DNA of 64,000 nt from Oribacterium sp. oral taxon 078 str. F0262 (lineage in GTDB: Bacteria > Bacillota > Clostridia > Lachnospirales > Lachnospiraceae): assembly GCF_000160135.1 (NCBI RefSeq), contig NZ_GG729933.1:82152-146151 (forward strand), in the 5' to 3' direction. The translations under genes were made by a program, and so were the position numbers. Positions 1 through 7,139 of this stretch are shown one piece after another. Within the stretch, counting starts at the first letter, position 1. Every line of letters begins with the position of its first letter. The notes under the pieces are model-generated. The model was not told where the DNA came from. It saw only the letters and a list, made by a program, of their open reading frames with translations, and made no database searches.

Positions 1-1
1 T

Positions 2-194
2 TCAACCTGCATAAACCGAACGGCTGAGAATGAGTATGGCTGGCTGACAGGCTGTTCTACGGACGCGGATTTTTGATCTGGACCAAGGAGGATTCCGTCA
101 GATCCATGCCATACCATTCTACAGCTATAGCAATGAAGGGGGAGCAGATCCTGACTGGTTGCCAGGCCTTCTGTTACCCACAACCTTATTGTAG
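2..194 (+). CDS. 3' end of an upstream gene with an apparent frameshift
   Basis: The left edge reads as protein in frame 2 (ending GCSTDADF before a TGA at 74-76) and then in frame 3 (DLDQGGFRQIHAIPFYSYSNEGG onward) to a TAG at 192-194. The switch falls at a run of five T at 70-74; removing one T fuses the two frames into a single C-terminus of about 63 residues. The family is not recognised and the 5' part lies outside the window. It is on the same strand as the gene string that starts at 255, 60 bp away, so it may be the previous member of that string. A homopolymer sequencing error is as likely as a true mutation. Confidence 0.4.
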
Positions 195-254
195 GAGGAG
201 AAAGAAAATAGCAGAAAGAGAATAAGAGAAAGAGAATAGAAGGGAGGAAAGATT

Positions 255-680
255 ATGGGGATTCGTTTTAGGGTAGCGGGATCGGAGCTTGCGGACTTCG
301 ATGAGAGGAGCATTGTAAATGCGGAATTTCTCTCGGAATCGCCGCGGGATTCGAACGCAAAGGCGACGGACTACGGGATCGGACTCAAGGTCTGGGGAAG
401 AGTGCTCTACACGGTGGGCGGAGATACGGACGATGTTTTAAAGCTCGCCCGCTGGTCTCAGATTCCGTCGGAGAGCGCGGACTGCTACCGTATAGCGGAG
501 CTCAGCGTCATCTCCGCGGGGCAGGTCGTCAGGAAGTACCGGATCCCGAATGCCTTTGTACTGGAGTATTCCGAGAAGGCGGATGATGTCCGGGGGATCG
601 GGGAGTTTTATATTCACATCAGGCAGAAAAAGGATCAGAACAGGGACGCGGCGGTCGAGGGCGGCTATGCCGGTGAGTAG
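255..680 (+). CDS. Small tube-like protein, first of a tandem pair
   Basis: This 141-residue protein has no signal peptide or membrane segment and looks mostly beta-stranded. It is a paralog of the next gene: both carry PRDSNA/PADSNA near residue 33, WSQIP or WSMVP, DCYR, RKY followed by PNAFVL, and a C-terminal RQKKDQ then EGGYA. The ATG at 255 follows GGGAGGAAAG. Similar short proteins occur in Clostridia beside FHA and PP2C-like genes, as recalled from family knowledge. Size, all-beta look and tandem copy number resemble Hcp or phage tail-tube proteins, but no Hcp signature was read directly, so the tube role is inference. It opens a string of ten same-strand genes with gaps mostly below 45 bp. 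Confidence 0.8.
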   Translation: MGIRFRVAGSELADFDERSIVNAEFLSESPRDSNAKATDYGIGLKVWGRVLYTVGGDTDDVLKLARWSQIPSESADCYRIAELSVISAGQVVRKYRIPNAFVLEYSEKADDVRGIGEFYIHIRQKKDQNRDAAVEGGYAGE

Positions 681-694
681 AGAGAGGAGCGGAT

Positions 695-1123
695 ATGGCA
701 TACAGGGTACAGGTTGAGGGCGGGGGAGCGTTTGAAATCGCGAAGGAGTGTGTGAGCAGCGTCTCCCTCTCCACGGATATTCCCGCGGACTCCAATGCGC
801 GGACGAACGATGCGGGTGCCACCATGACGATAGAGGGGAAGATCCTCGCCTCGACGGAGGGGGACAGCCGGGATTCTACGAGGCAACTCGCCCTTTGGTC
901 CATGGTGCCGGCGCAGAAGCCGGATTGCTATCGAAGGGTGACGGCGGAGCAGATCGTGGCCGGCATTACGAAGCGGAAGTATATCTTTCCGAATGCCTTC
1001 GTGCTCTCCTACCGGGAGAGGCACGGGGATGAGGAGGGGGTGGGGAGCTTCGAGCTCGTACTGAGACAGAAAAAGGATCAGATGGCAAAGCTTGTCGTGG
1101 AGGGCGGCTACGCCGCGGAATGA
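695..1123 (+). CDS. Small tube-like protein, second of a tandem pair
   Basis: This 142-residue paralog of the preceding gene lies 14 bp downstream. Both share the order SNA, GGD or GDS, WSxxPxxxxDCYR, PNAFVLxY, a DExGxGxFxL stretch, RQKKDQ and EGGYA, while other positions have drifted; this suggests an old duplication with separate roles rather than a dosage copy. The start at 695 follows GAGAGGAGCGG. Its TGA overlaps the next ATG by four bases, which implies translational coupling to the FHA gene. Function is not known from sequence. A structural subunit of a tail-tube-like assembly is the favoured inference. Confidence 0.8.
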   Translation: MAYRVQVEGGGAFEIAKECVSSVSLSTDIPADSNARTNDAGATMTIEGKILASTEGDSRDSTRQLALWSMVPAQKPDCYRRVTAEQIVAGITKRKYIFPNAFVLSYRERHGDEEGVGSFELVLRQKKDQMAKLVVEGGYAAE

Positions 1124-1671
1124 GAAGGGAGGGGATCCGGGTGGATGAAAGAAAGGCCGGGCTGATCTTTTCGATCCTCTGCGTGCTCTCTGCGGATCTT
1201 TTGCTCTACAGCATGGAATGGAGTCTGAAGCTTCCGGCCCTTCTCTTCTCCGCCCTCCTTCTCCCCTCTCTTTTTCTCCTTCTCTTCCTTTCGGGAAGGG
1301 AAAAGAGGGGGAAGTCCGGAGAATCCGATGCTCTTCCGCTTTCCTCTCTCCTCCTCTTAAACGAGGAGGGGCGGGAGATTCGAAGCTGGAGTCTCCTCGG
1401 GAGAAGCTCCCTTCGGATCGGAAGAGGCGGGGAGGGAGAGAGGCCGGAGGTCGACCTCTCCGGACAGGACTTTGAGGAGGAGCTCGCGGCGGAGCACGCG
1501 GTCCTAAACCGCGCCGGAGGGCAGTGGTATCTGGAGGACCTTGGAAGCGGAGAGGGGACCCTGCTGCATCTTACGGGGAGCGGGGAGAGTCTTTGGCTTA
1601 TGGAGCGGCGGAGCATTGTCAGGAGAGGAGACCTGATTCAGATCGGGCGGAACCGTCTCAGGCTTCTCTAG
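1120..1671 (+). CDS. Membrane-anchored FHA-domain protein
   Basis: The protein has 183 residues. Residues about 10-60 form one or two hydrophobic segments. A forkhead-associated (FHA) domain fills roughly 95-183: RIGRG near residue 98, a conserved His in AEHAVL, then LEDLGSGEGT in place of the usual DLxSxNGT. FHA domains bind phosphothreonine peptides, so this is probably a phospho-dependent docking protein at the inner face of the membrane. The ATG at 1120 overlaps the previous stop as ATGA. A GTG at 1141, preceded by GGGAGGGGAT, is an equally reasonable start and would drop seven residues. The ligand may be another member of this gene string; that is inference. Confidence 0.8.
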   Translation: MRREGIRVDERKAGLIFSILCVLSADLLLYSMEWSLKLPALLFSALLLPSLFLLLFLSGREKRGKSGESDALPLSSLLLLNEEGREIRSWSLLGRSSLRIGRGGEGERPEVDLSGQDFEEELAAEHAVLNRAGGQWYLEDLGSGEGTLLHLTGSGESLWLMERRSIVRRGDLIQIGRNRLRLL

Positions 1672-1682
1672 GAGGAGGGAGT

Positions 1683-2201
1683 ATGGGAAACCTGATTCGC
1701 TGCAGAAACGGACATATGTTTTCCAGGCGGCGCTGCGGAGATATCTGTCCCTACTGCCATATCGATACATCGGAGAGAAAAAGGAGGGAGGAATCCTTCA
1801 CGGAGGAGGAGCTCTTCGAGAGTCTCTGGAAGCTCAGTGTGAAGCCGGTCTGCGCCTGGCTGATCTGCATCCGGGGGGCGCAGAAGGGAAGGGATTACCG
1901 CATTGTCTCCGGAAAAAACTATATCGGGCGGAGTGACCGGATGGAGATCCAGATCCTGGGGGACAATGAAATCTCCGAGGAAGACCACGCGGCACTTTCC
2001 TTCGACAGCAGGGAGGGAGAGGGGACATTGCTTCCGTCTGAAAACGGCGGCATGCTTTATCTGAACGGGAGGGCGCTTTATCTCCCGACAGCGCTCTCCG
2101 CCTATGACCTGATCGCGATCGGGGGAAGCGAATTTCTCTATCTCCCCTTTGCGGGAAAGAACTTCTCCTGGGAAGAGGAGGAGAGAGCGGAGGGGCTATG
2201 A
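1683..2201 (+). CDS. Zinc-ribbon plus FHA-domain protein
   Basis: From ATG 1683 (preceded by AGGAGGGAGT) the protein has 172 residues. The N-terminus carries a probable metal ribbon with Cys7, His11, Cys18, Cys22 and Cys25. An FHA-like domain follows at about 75-160: YIGRS, a His in EEDHAALSF, then YLNGRAL in the NGT-like position. An upstream reading-frame extension is rejected because it would run back through the previous gene and has no ribosome site. The gene at 13004 has the same ribbon-FHA design. It lies 11 bp after the preceding FHA gene and overlaps the next gene by four bases. It probably senses phosphorylation on a partner of the same cluster, by inference. Confidence 0.8.
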   Translation: MGNLIRCRNGHMFSRRRCGDICPYCHIDTSERKRREESFTEEELFESLWKLSVKPVCAWLICIRGAQKGRDYRIVSGKNYIGRSDRMEIQILGDNEISEEDHAALSFDSREGEGTLLPSENGGMLYLNGRALYLPTALSAYDLIAIGGSEFLYLPFAGKNFSWEEEERAEGL

Positions 2202-3019
2202 TTTTTTACATTCTCGCCGTGTCCCTTCTGCTTCTCTTTTCTTTTTCCATGCTCCTCCTTCAGCTTTTCTCTCTCCTTTTTGGGAGGAGAGGAAATGGCT
2301 GCCGCGTCTATGGGGAACGCGCGATCGGGCAGAGACAGCAGCAGGCGGTTGCCTATGCTTACCTTGGAAGGGGAGACGGGACGCTCGCCGTCCTCTCGGA
2401 CGCCTCCGGGAGCGGGATCTCGGGAAAGGCGGCGGCGCTTTCTTCCGTCCGCTGCTTTTGCTCCGGCTTTCAGCTTTCCCGGGAGGAGAGGGAGGAAGAG
2501 CTTTTGGAAGAGCTCTTTCGGGAGGCAAACTCGCGGCTTTGCCGGATTTTTTACGGACAAAAGGGCAGAGCCTCTGTCGGAGCGCTCTTTGCCTCCGGAG
2601 GTGAGCTTCGATACGGGATCTCCGGAGAGCTCTCGCTCTATCTCTACCGGGGCAGAGAGCTCTTGCTTCTCTCGGAGGGGCAGTCCGCGGCGGCTATGAT
2701 ACGGGAGGGATTTCGGAGGGGAAGGATCTCCCGGGAGGCGGCAGAGCGGCTCCTTCGAAGGGAGAGAAGCTTCCGCTATCTCGGAAGAGAGGACTACCAG
2801 GGCTTTGCGGGAGCCGGAGAGAAGCTCCGGCTGAAAAGAGGAGATCTCCTCCTTCTCTTAAATAAGGAAATTTCCGGGGCGCTCGGCCGAAGAGAACTGG
2901 AGGATCTGATCCGGCGCCACCGCCCGGGAAGGAGGCTCTGCAGGGTCCTGATCCAAAAAGCGAGGGAGAGGAGCGGAGGAGAGGCAGGGAACGCGGGAGT
3001 CCTTCTTCTGAGAGCCTGA
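2198..3019 (+). CDS. Membrane-anchored PP2C/SpoIIE-like protein, degenerate
   Basis: The protein has 273 residues. Residues 1-30 form an N-terminal membrane anchor. A PP2C/PPM-like domain then has LSDASGSGIS in place of the usual ADGMGG or GDxSGHG metal motif. Later PP2C motifs are eroded: LLLLLNKEI stands where an SDGL-type Asp is expected, and GNAGVLLLRA replaces the DNxTxVxV Asp. It is therefore probably weak or inactive as a phosphatase and may act as a phosphoprotein-binding or scaffold protein. The start overlaps the FHA gene as ATGA and follows GGAGGGG. Pairing with FHA proteins and a second PP2C-like protein suggests a Ser/Thr phospho-signalling module, although no kinase gene is in view. 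Confidence 0.65.
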   Translation: MIFYILAVSLLLLFSFSMLLLQLFSLLFGRRGNGCRVYGERAIGQRQQQAVAYAYLGRGDGTLAVLSDASGSGISGKAAALSSVRCFCSGFQLSREEREEELLEELFREANSRLCRIFYGQKGRASVGALFASGGELRYGISGELSLYLYRGRELLLLSEGQSAAAMIREGFRRGRISREAAERLLRRERSFRYLGREDYQGFAGAGEKLRLKRGDLLLLLNKEISGALGRRELEDLIRRHRPGRRLCRVLIQKARERSGGEAGNAGVLLLRA

Positions 3020-3154
3020 GAGAAAGACTGCTTCCGCCCCCGGCGATAGGAAGAGCATTGCCGGAGAAGGCGGAGAGACGCTGTGATAGGCAGAGGAGCG
3101 GGCGGCAGGGGAAGCGGAGGAGGACAGGAAGCAGGGGAGGCGGAGGAAAGCGCG

Positions 3155-5125
3155 ATGAGAAAGCAGAACAGTAAGTTTAAGACTTCCTTCCTCTCGGAGG
3201 AGGGGACGGAGCTTCGGAATCTGGATTGCTTTTCCTATATCGAGCTCTCCGACTTCGCCTGCTATGTGCTTTCGGACGGGCTTCCGGGGCCATCTAAAAG
3301 GGATCCCGGGAGGATGGCAGCGGAGGAGATTCTGAGCCGCTTTCAGGCCCGCCCGGCCTGCTCGAAGCGGGCGCTTCGCTCTTATCTTCGGGGAGCCAAT
3401 GAGAGCTTTCGGAAGGAGGGAGAGGAGAGGCCGGAGGCCTCTGTCCTTCTTGTCCTTACGGATTACCGGAGCTTTTATTATGCCGGTGCGGGAAATGTCC
3501 GGCTCCGTCTCTATCGAAACGGAGAGACTATACTGAAAAGCCGGGACAATTCCTATGCGGCAGAGCTTGCGGAGCGGGAGGAAATCCCGGAGGACGCGGT
3601 ATCTTTGCACGAGGAGAGACAGAACCTGAGCGCCTATCTCGGGCAGAAGCATTTTCATCCCTACCTTTCTAAGAGAATCCCCCTTTCCGATTCGGATATT
3701 CTTCTTCTCTATACGAAGGGTATCTGGGAGAATCTGCATGAGGGGGAGATCGCGGAGATTTTCGAGCATTCCGGCGCGGACGGGGAGGAGAGTATCGCCC
3801 TTTTGGAAAAAAGCCTTCTCGATCGGCACCCTGCCCGCCTCGATAATTACAGTGCGGCGGCGATCTATGTCGACAAGGTTTTTTTGGAGACGGACTCCGG
3901 AAAAAGGCGGCGACGGAGACGGATCATCTGCGCCCTCCTCCTCTGTCTCCTCCTTTTCTTCCTTCTTTTTCTCGCTTCCTTCTTCTATCGGAAGTGGAGG
4001 CGGGAGCTCAGGGAGGATCTTCAGAGCTACCGGCTTCGGATGGAGAGCTATCTGGAGCTTGAGAACTTCGGCAGAGCCCGCGAGGAATGTGAGAAGGCGG
4101 AGAAGAAGGCGGAGCTTCTCCGGGACAGGGAGGAGAGGGAGAGCCTGAACCGCTACTTAGAGGCCCTCTCCGCCATCCTGGATGCGGATGAGAAATTTTC
4201 GGAGAAGCGCTATCAGGATGCGAAGTCCGACTATGAGCTTCTGCTCCGGCGCCTGCCCTATGCGGACAATGTGGGACTGGACCATATCCGGGAGAGAATC
4301 CGCTTCATCGACGGCTCTCAGCTGGTCGAAAGGGAGCTTAACGACGGGGAGATTTTGTTCGAGGCCGGAGTCTATGAGGGGGCAAGGGAGCGCTACCGGG
4401 AGGCAAAGGATCTGTCCCGGGAGCTCAGCTATGAGGAAGGAAAGATCCGTGCGGAGGAGAAGCTCACGAAGCTGGAGAAGGAGCTTGCAAAGCAGCAGAG
4501 CGAGGAGAAATCCGCGGCCGAAGAGCAGGCGGGGCAGCTTGTCCGGGCAAACAGCCTGATCAGCGCCGGGGATCAGGCGCTGAAGGACGGAGACCTTCTG
4601 AGCGCAAAGGCGAATTATGAGACAGCGAAGGCGCTCTATGAAAAGAGCGGGGAGAGCGCGGGAGCAGACTCGCTCTCGGAGAAGATGGATTCTCTCAGTC
4701 AGAGGATCCAGGCGGACGAGGAGGAGGGGAGAGCCGCGCTTCGCTACCGGCAGGCCGGAGACGACGCCGCACAGAGGGGAGAATATGAGAAGGCGGAGGA
4801 GAATTATGACTATGCCAGGAGAATATACCAAAAGCTTCGGGAGGAGATCGAGGTGATTTCGCTGGATCAAAGGATCCGGGATATGCAGAGGAAGCGAGAA
4901 GAGCAGAAGGACGAGGAGGGACAAAGGGAGACAGGAGACGGCGGAAGGGAGGGAAAGGGAGAAGAGGGGGATAATGGGAAGACCTCCGGAGAGAGCGAGA
5001 GAAGAGAAACGGAAAAGGTCTCGGAGGAAAGCGGCGGAAGAGAAACGGAAAAGGGCGCGGAGAGGAGCGGGGGAGGGGAAGAGGCGGTGCTCTCCGCGGA
5101 GACAGGGAGCGAGCGCTGGCCGTAG
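3155..5125 (+). CDS. PP2C-like membrane protein with TPR-like coiled C-terminus
   Basis: ATG 3155 follows GGCGGAGGAAAG and gives 656 residues; a GTG at 3083 would add 24 residues rich in Gly and Glu with no ribosome site. Residues 1-245 are PP2C-like: Asp24 and SDGLPG (Asp41) match metal ligands and DNYSAAAIYV (Asp230) matches the last motif, but the third motif reads LYTKGIWENL, with Lys188 where Asp is expected. A polybasic stretch and a transmembrane helix follow at about 252-283. The rest is helical, with repeated units such as GEYEKAEENYDYARRIY that look like TPR or coiled coil, and an acidic Glu/Gly-rich tail. The protein probably anchors a cytoplasmic phospho-sensing head and an extended repeat arm. 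Activity is doubtful. Confidence 0.75.
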   Translation: MRKQNSKFKTSFLSEEGTELRNLDCFSYIELSDFACYVLSDGLPGPSKRDPGRMAAEEILSRFQARPACSKRALRSYLRGANESFRKEGEERPEASVLLVLTDYRSFYYAGAGNVRLRLYRNGETILKSRDNSYAAELAEREEIPEDAVSLHEERQNLSAYLGQKHFHPYLSKRIPLSDSDILLLYTKGIWENLHEGEIAEIFEHSGADGEESIALLEKSLLDRHPARLDNYSAAAIYVDKVFLETDSGKRRRRRRIICALLLCLLLFFLLFLASFFYRKWRRELREDLQSYRLRMESYLELENFGRAREECEKAEKKAELLRDREERESLNRYLEALSAILDADEKFSEKRYQDAKSDYELLLRRLPYADNVGLDHIRERIRFIDGSQLVERELNDGEILFEAGVYEGARERYREAKDLSRELSYEEGKIRAEEKLTKLEKELAKQQSEEKSAAEEQAGQLVRANSLISAGDQALKDGDLLSAKANYETAKALYEKSGESAGADSLSEKMDSLSQRIQADEEEGRAALRYRQAGDDAAQRGEYEKAEENYDYARRIYQKLREEIEVISLDQRIRDMQRKREEQKDEEGQRETGDGGREGKGEEGDNGKTSGESERRETEKVSEESGGRETEKGAERSGGGEEAVLSAETGSERWP

Positions 5126-5161
5126 GAAAGGGAAGAGGGAAGAGGCGGAAGGAGAGAGCGG

Positions 5162-6376
5162 ATGACGAGCGAGGGAAGGGGATTTCTGGGAGAGGATTTT
5201 ATCTTTTCAGACTATCTCAGGGAGAGATGCGGGGAGAGCCCCGCCTCAGAGGGCATGGATATCCTGATGGATGCTCTTCTTCGGATGAATGAGCTTCTGG
5301 AGGGAAGATTCCAGGAGCTCGCCGATCGGGTCTCCCGGGAAGCAGCGCGGAGGGAGAGCCCGCCGGAGATCGGCATGCTTCCCTTCGACCCCTCCGGGAG
5401 GAGGCAGAGACCGAAGGGCTTCCATCCGATCCTTCAGGAGGAAGGGGAGCGGAGAACGGAGGAGAGGATCTTCCTCTTCGCGGAGGATTCCGTCTGCGAG
5501 GCCTTTTTGCGGGAAGGGAAATTCCCTTTTCACTACCGCCTGGACGGCAGAGAGATAGAGGGCATCGCCTTTGTCCGAAGGGAGAATCAAGCAGGGGAGA
5601 GGGTTCGGGAGCTCCGGGAGGCCTTCCTCTTCTGCGCTCTTCCCTGGCACTGCATTCCGATGGCCTACCCGGAGCACTGCTTTATCCTGGAGTTTCCGGC
5701 GCTTCCTGAGGGGGCGGAGGGGCCTGATTTTTCCTTCGGGAGCTTCTCCCCCTATGTCAGGAGGGGACTTGAGCTTCTTTGGAATGTCTCAGCGCATCGC
5801 TTTTCCGCGCGGGACTTTCTGAGTCCCGCGGAGGACGGTGTCTATTATGAATATGAGATCAGCGCGGGGACAGAGGGGGCTTTCCCGCTCCTTTCCTATC
5901 AGGAGGGCTTCCTCTCCCTTCGAAGAGAGAGGGGAAAGCTGATTCTTCGGACGAGCAGGGCGAATCTCCCGCATCTTTCGGGCTTTTTGATCCATCCGAT
6001 CGAAGAAAAGCAGAGGCGGGAGCCGGAGGGACTTCTCAGCAATCAAAGGGAGGAGAGTCTCCTGGAACGCCTTCGGGAGATGTCGCATCCCCCCGCACTC
6101 ACAGAGGCGGAGCTTCGCCGACAGGCGTCCTCCCTGCTCCCTTCCTCCGGCCTTTCTCTGGAAGGGATCAGGGGATTTCGGGAGGGGGAAGTGCTCCCGG
6201 AGGGGCTGTATTTTCCCGGGGACAGGGAGCAAATGCTCCGGGGTCTCGGACCGCTTCTCCTTCTGGCATTCCGGAGAGAAGGCGGAGATGTCTTTTCGGA
6301 GTCCATGCTCCGCTATCTTTTGGAAAGCATGGGGGAGAGCTTTCCGGACTGCCGCTTTGCGGGCTGTTTCCTCTAG
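5162..6376 (+). CDS. Unrecognised 404-residue cluster protein
   Basis: No family is recognised. The protein has no signal peptide or clear membrane span. Residues 25-60 are helical (MDILMDALLRMNELLEGRFQ). A mixed middle contains runs such as FHYRLDGREIEGI, typical of a folded beta domain, and the last 90 residues are helical. The ATG follows GGAAGGAGAG, 36 bp after the PP2C-like gene, and the next gene starts 40 bp later. Cytoplasmic and structural by context: unknown proteins of this kind with FHA partners often form baseplate or scaffold parts in contractile-tail-like systems. That assignment is inference only. Confidence 0.6.
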   Translation: MTSEGRGFLGEDFIFSDYLRERCGESPASEGMDILMDALLRMNELLEGRFQELADRVSREAARRESPPEIGMLPFDPSGRRQRPKGFHPILQEEGERRTEERIFLFAEDSVCEAFLREGKFPFHYRLDGREIEGIAFVRRENQAGERVRELREAFLFCALPWHCIPMAYPEHCFILEFPALPEGAEGPDFSFGSFSPYVRRGLELLWNVSAHRFSARDFLSPAEDGVYYEYEISAGTEGAFPLLSYQEGFLSLRRERGKLILRTSRANLPHLSGFLIHPIEEKQRREPEGLLSNQREESLLERLREMSHPPALTEAELRRQASSLLPSSGLSLEGIRGFREGEVLPEGLYFPGDREQMLRGLGPLLLLAFRREGGDVFSESMLRYLLESMGESFPDCRFAGCFL

Positions 6377-6416
6377 GGCAGTACTTTTTTGACAGTATTT
6401 ACGGGCGGGAGGCAGA

Positions 6417-7097
6417 ATGAACTGTGTCTGGGAAATTTTACTTCACGCGAGGGAATCCGGCTTTCTGCTTTCAGAGCTCCGCTTTTCGGAGAGCAGGAAT
6501 CCGAGCCCCTATATGGAGAGCGCTTTCCCGCTCCTCAATCAGGAGAAAATCGAGAGCAGAGAGATCGAATTAAACCCGCTCTACCGCTTTGGGGCGGAGC
6601 TTTCTCCGATGCTGAAGCATCCGGGACTCTGCGGGCAGCGCTCTGTACTTTTCGATGCATTCTTTCATCTGCTCGCGCTCTGGGATCTTCGAAGCTCCTA
6701 TACCAGAGAGGAATTTCTGGCGAGCCGACTCCACGCGGAGCTAAGAGAGGGAGCGCTTCGCTTCCTCCGGGAGGACTTCTCGCTTTTCTCTCTCTCGGAG
6801 CAAAAGCTCCTGTTCTACGGACTCCTCTCCCTTGAAAAAGGGGCGGAGGCGCTTGGGATTTTTCAACGAGCGGTCGGATTTTTCTACCCGGAGAGCCTTC
6901 TCTACCTCCGGGCGGAGGAGGGGGAGCTGATCCTGAGTCTTGGCGTCCCGGAGAATGAGAGGGAGAAGCGGCGCTTTTCCCTCCTTCGGAAGCTTTTCCT
7001 GCCGCTCTATATCGAGCTCGTGCTCTTCTGGGACAGGCATTTCGGGATCTTAGGAGTAGCGGAGAGCTTAAGGATCGGGGAGTGCGCGCTTTTTTGA
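6417..7097 (+). CDS. Unrecognised 226-residue cluster protein
   Basis: The protein is Leu- and Glu-rich and soluble-looking, with no known motif found. The start at 6417 follows GGGAGGC; another frame from 6389 has no such site and was rejected. It opens with MNCVWEILLHARESGFLLSELRF and contains several amphipathic helices. It lies between the 404- and 854-residue proteins in the same operon-like string, which is the only evidence on function. Small proteins that accompany a larger baseplate-like partner are common in tail-like systems, but no residue-level match was made. Confidence 0.6.
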   Translation: MNCVWEILLHARESGFLLSELRFSESRNPSPYMESAFPLLNQEKIESREIELNPLYRFGAELSPMLKHPGLCGQRSVLFDAFFHLLALWDLRSSYTREEFLASRLHAELREGALRFLREDFSLFSLSEQKLLFYGLLSLEKGAEALGIFQRAVGFFYPESLLYLRAEEGELILSLGVPENEREKRRFSLLRKLFLPLYIELVLFWDRHFGILGVAESLRIGECALF

Positions 7098-7139
7098 GAG
7101 AGCCTTCCATGAGGCGGAAGGCTGTGAAGCGGAGAGAGT

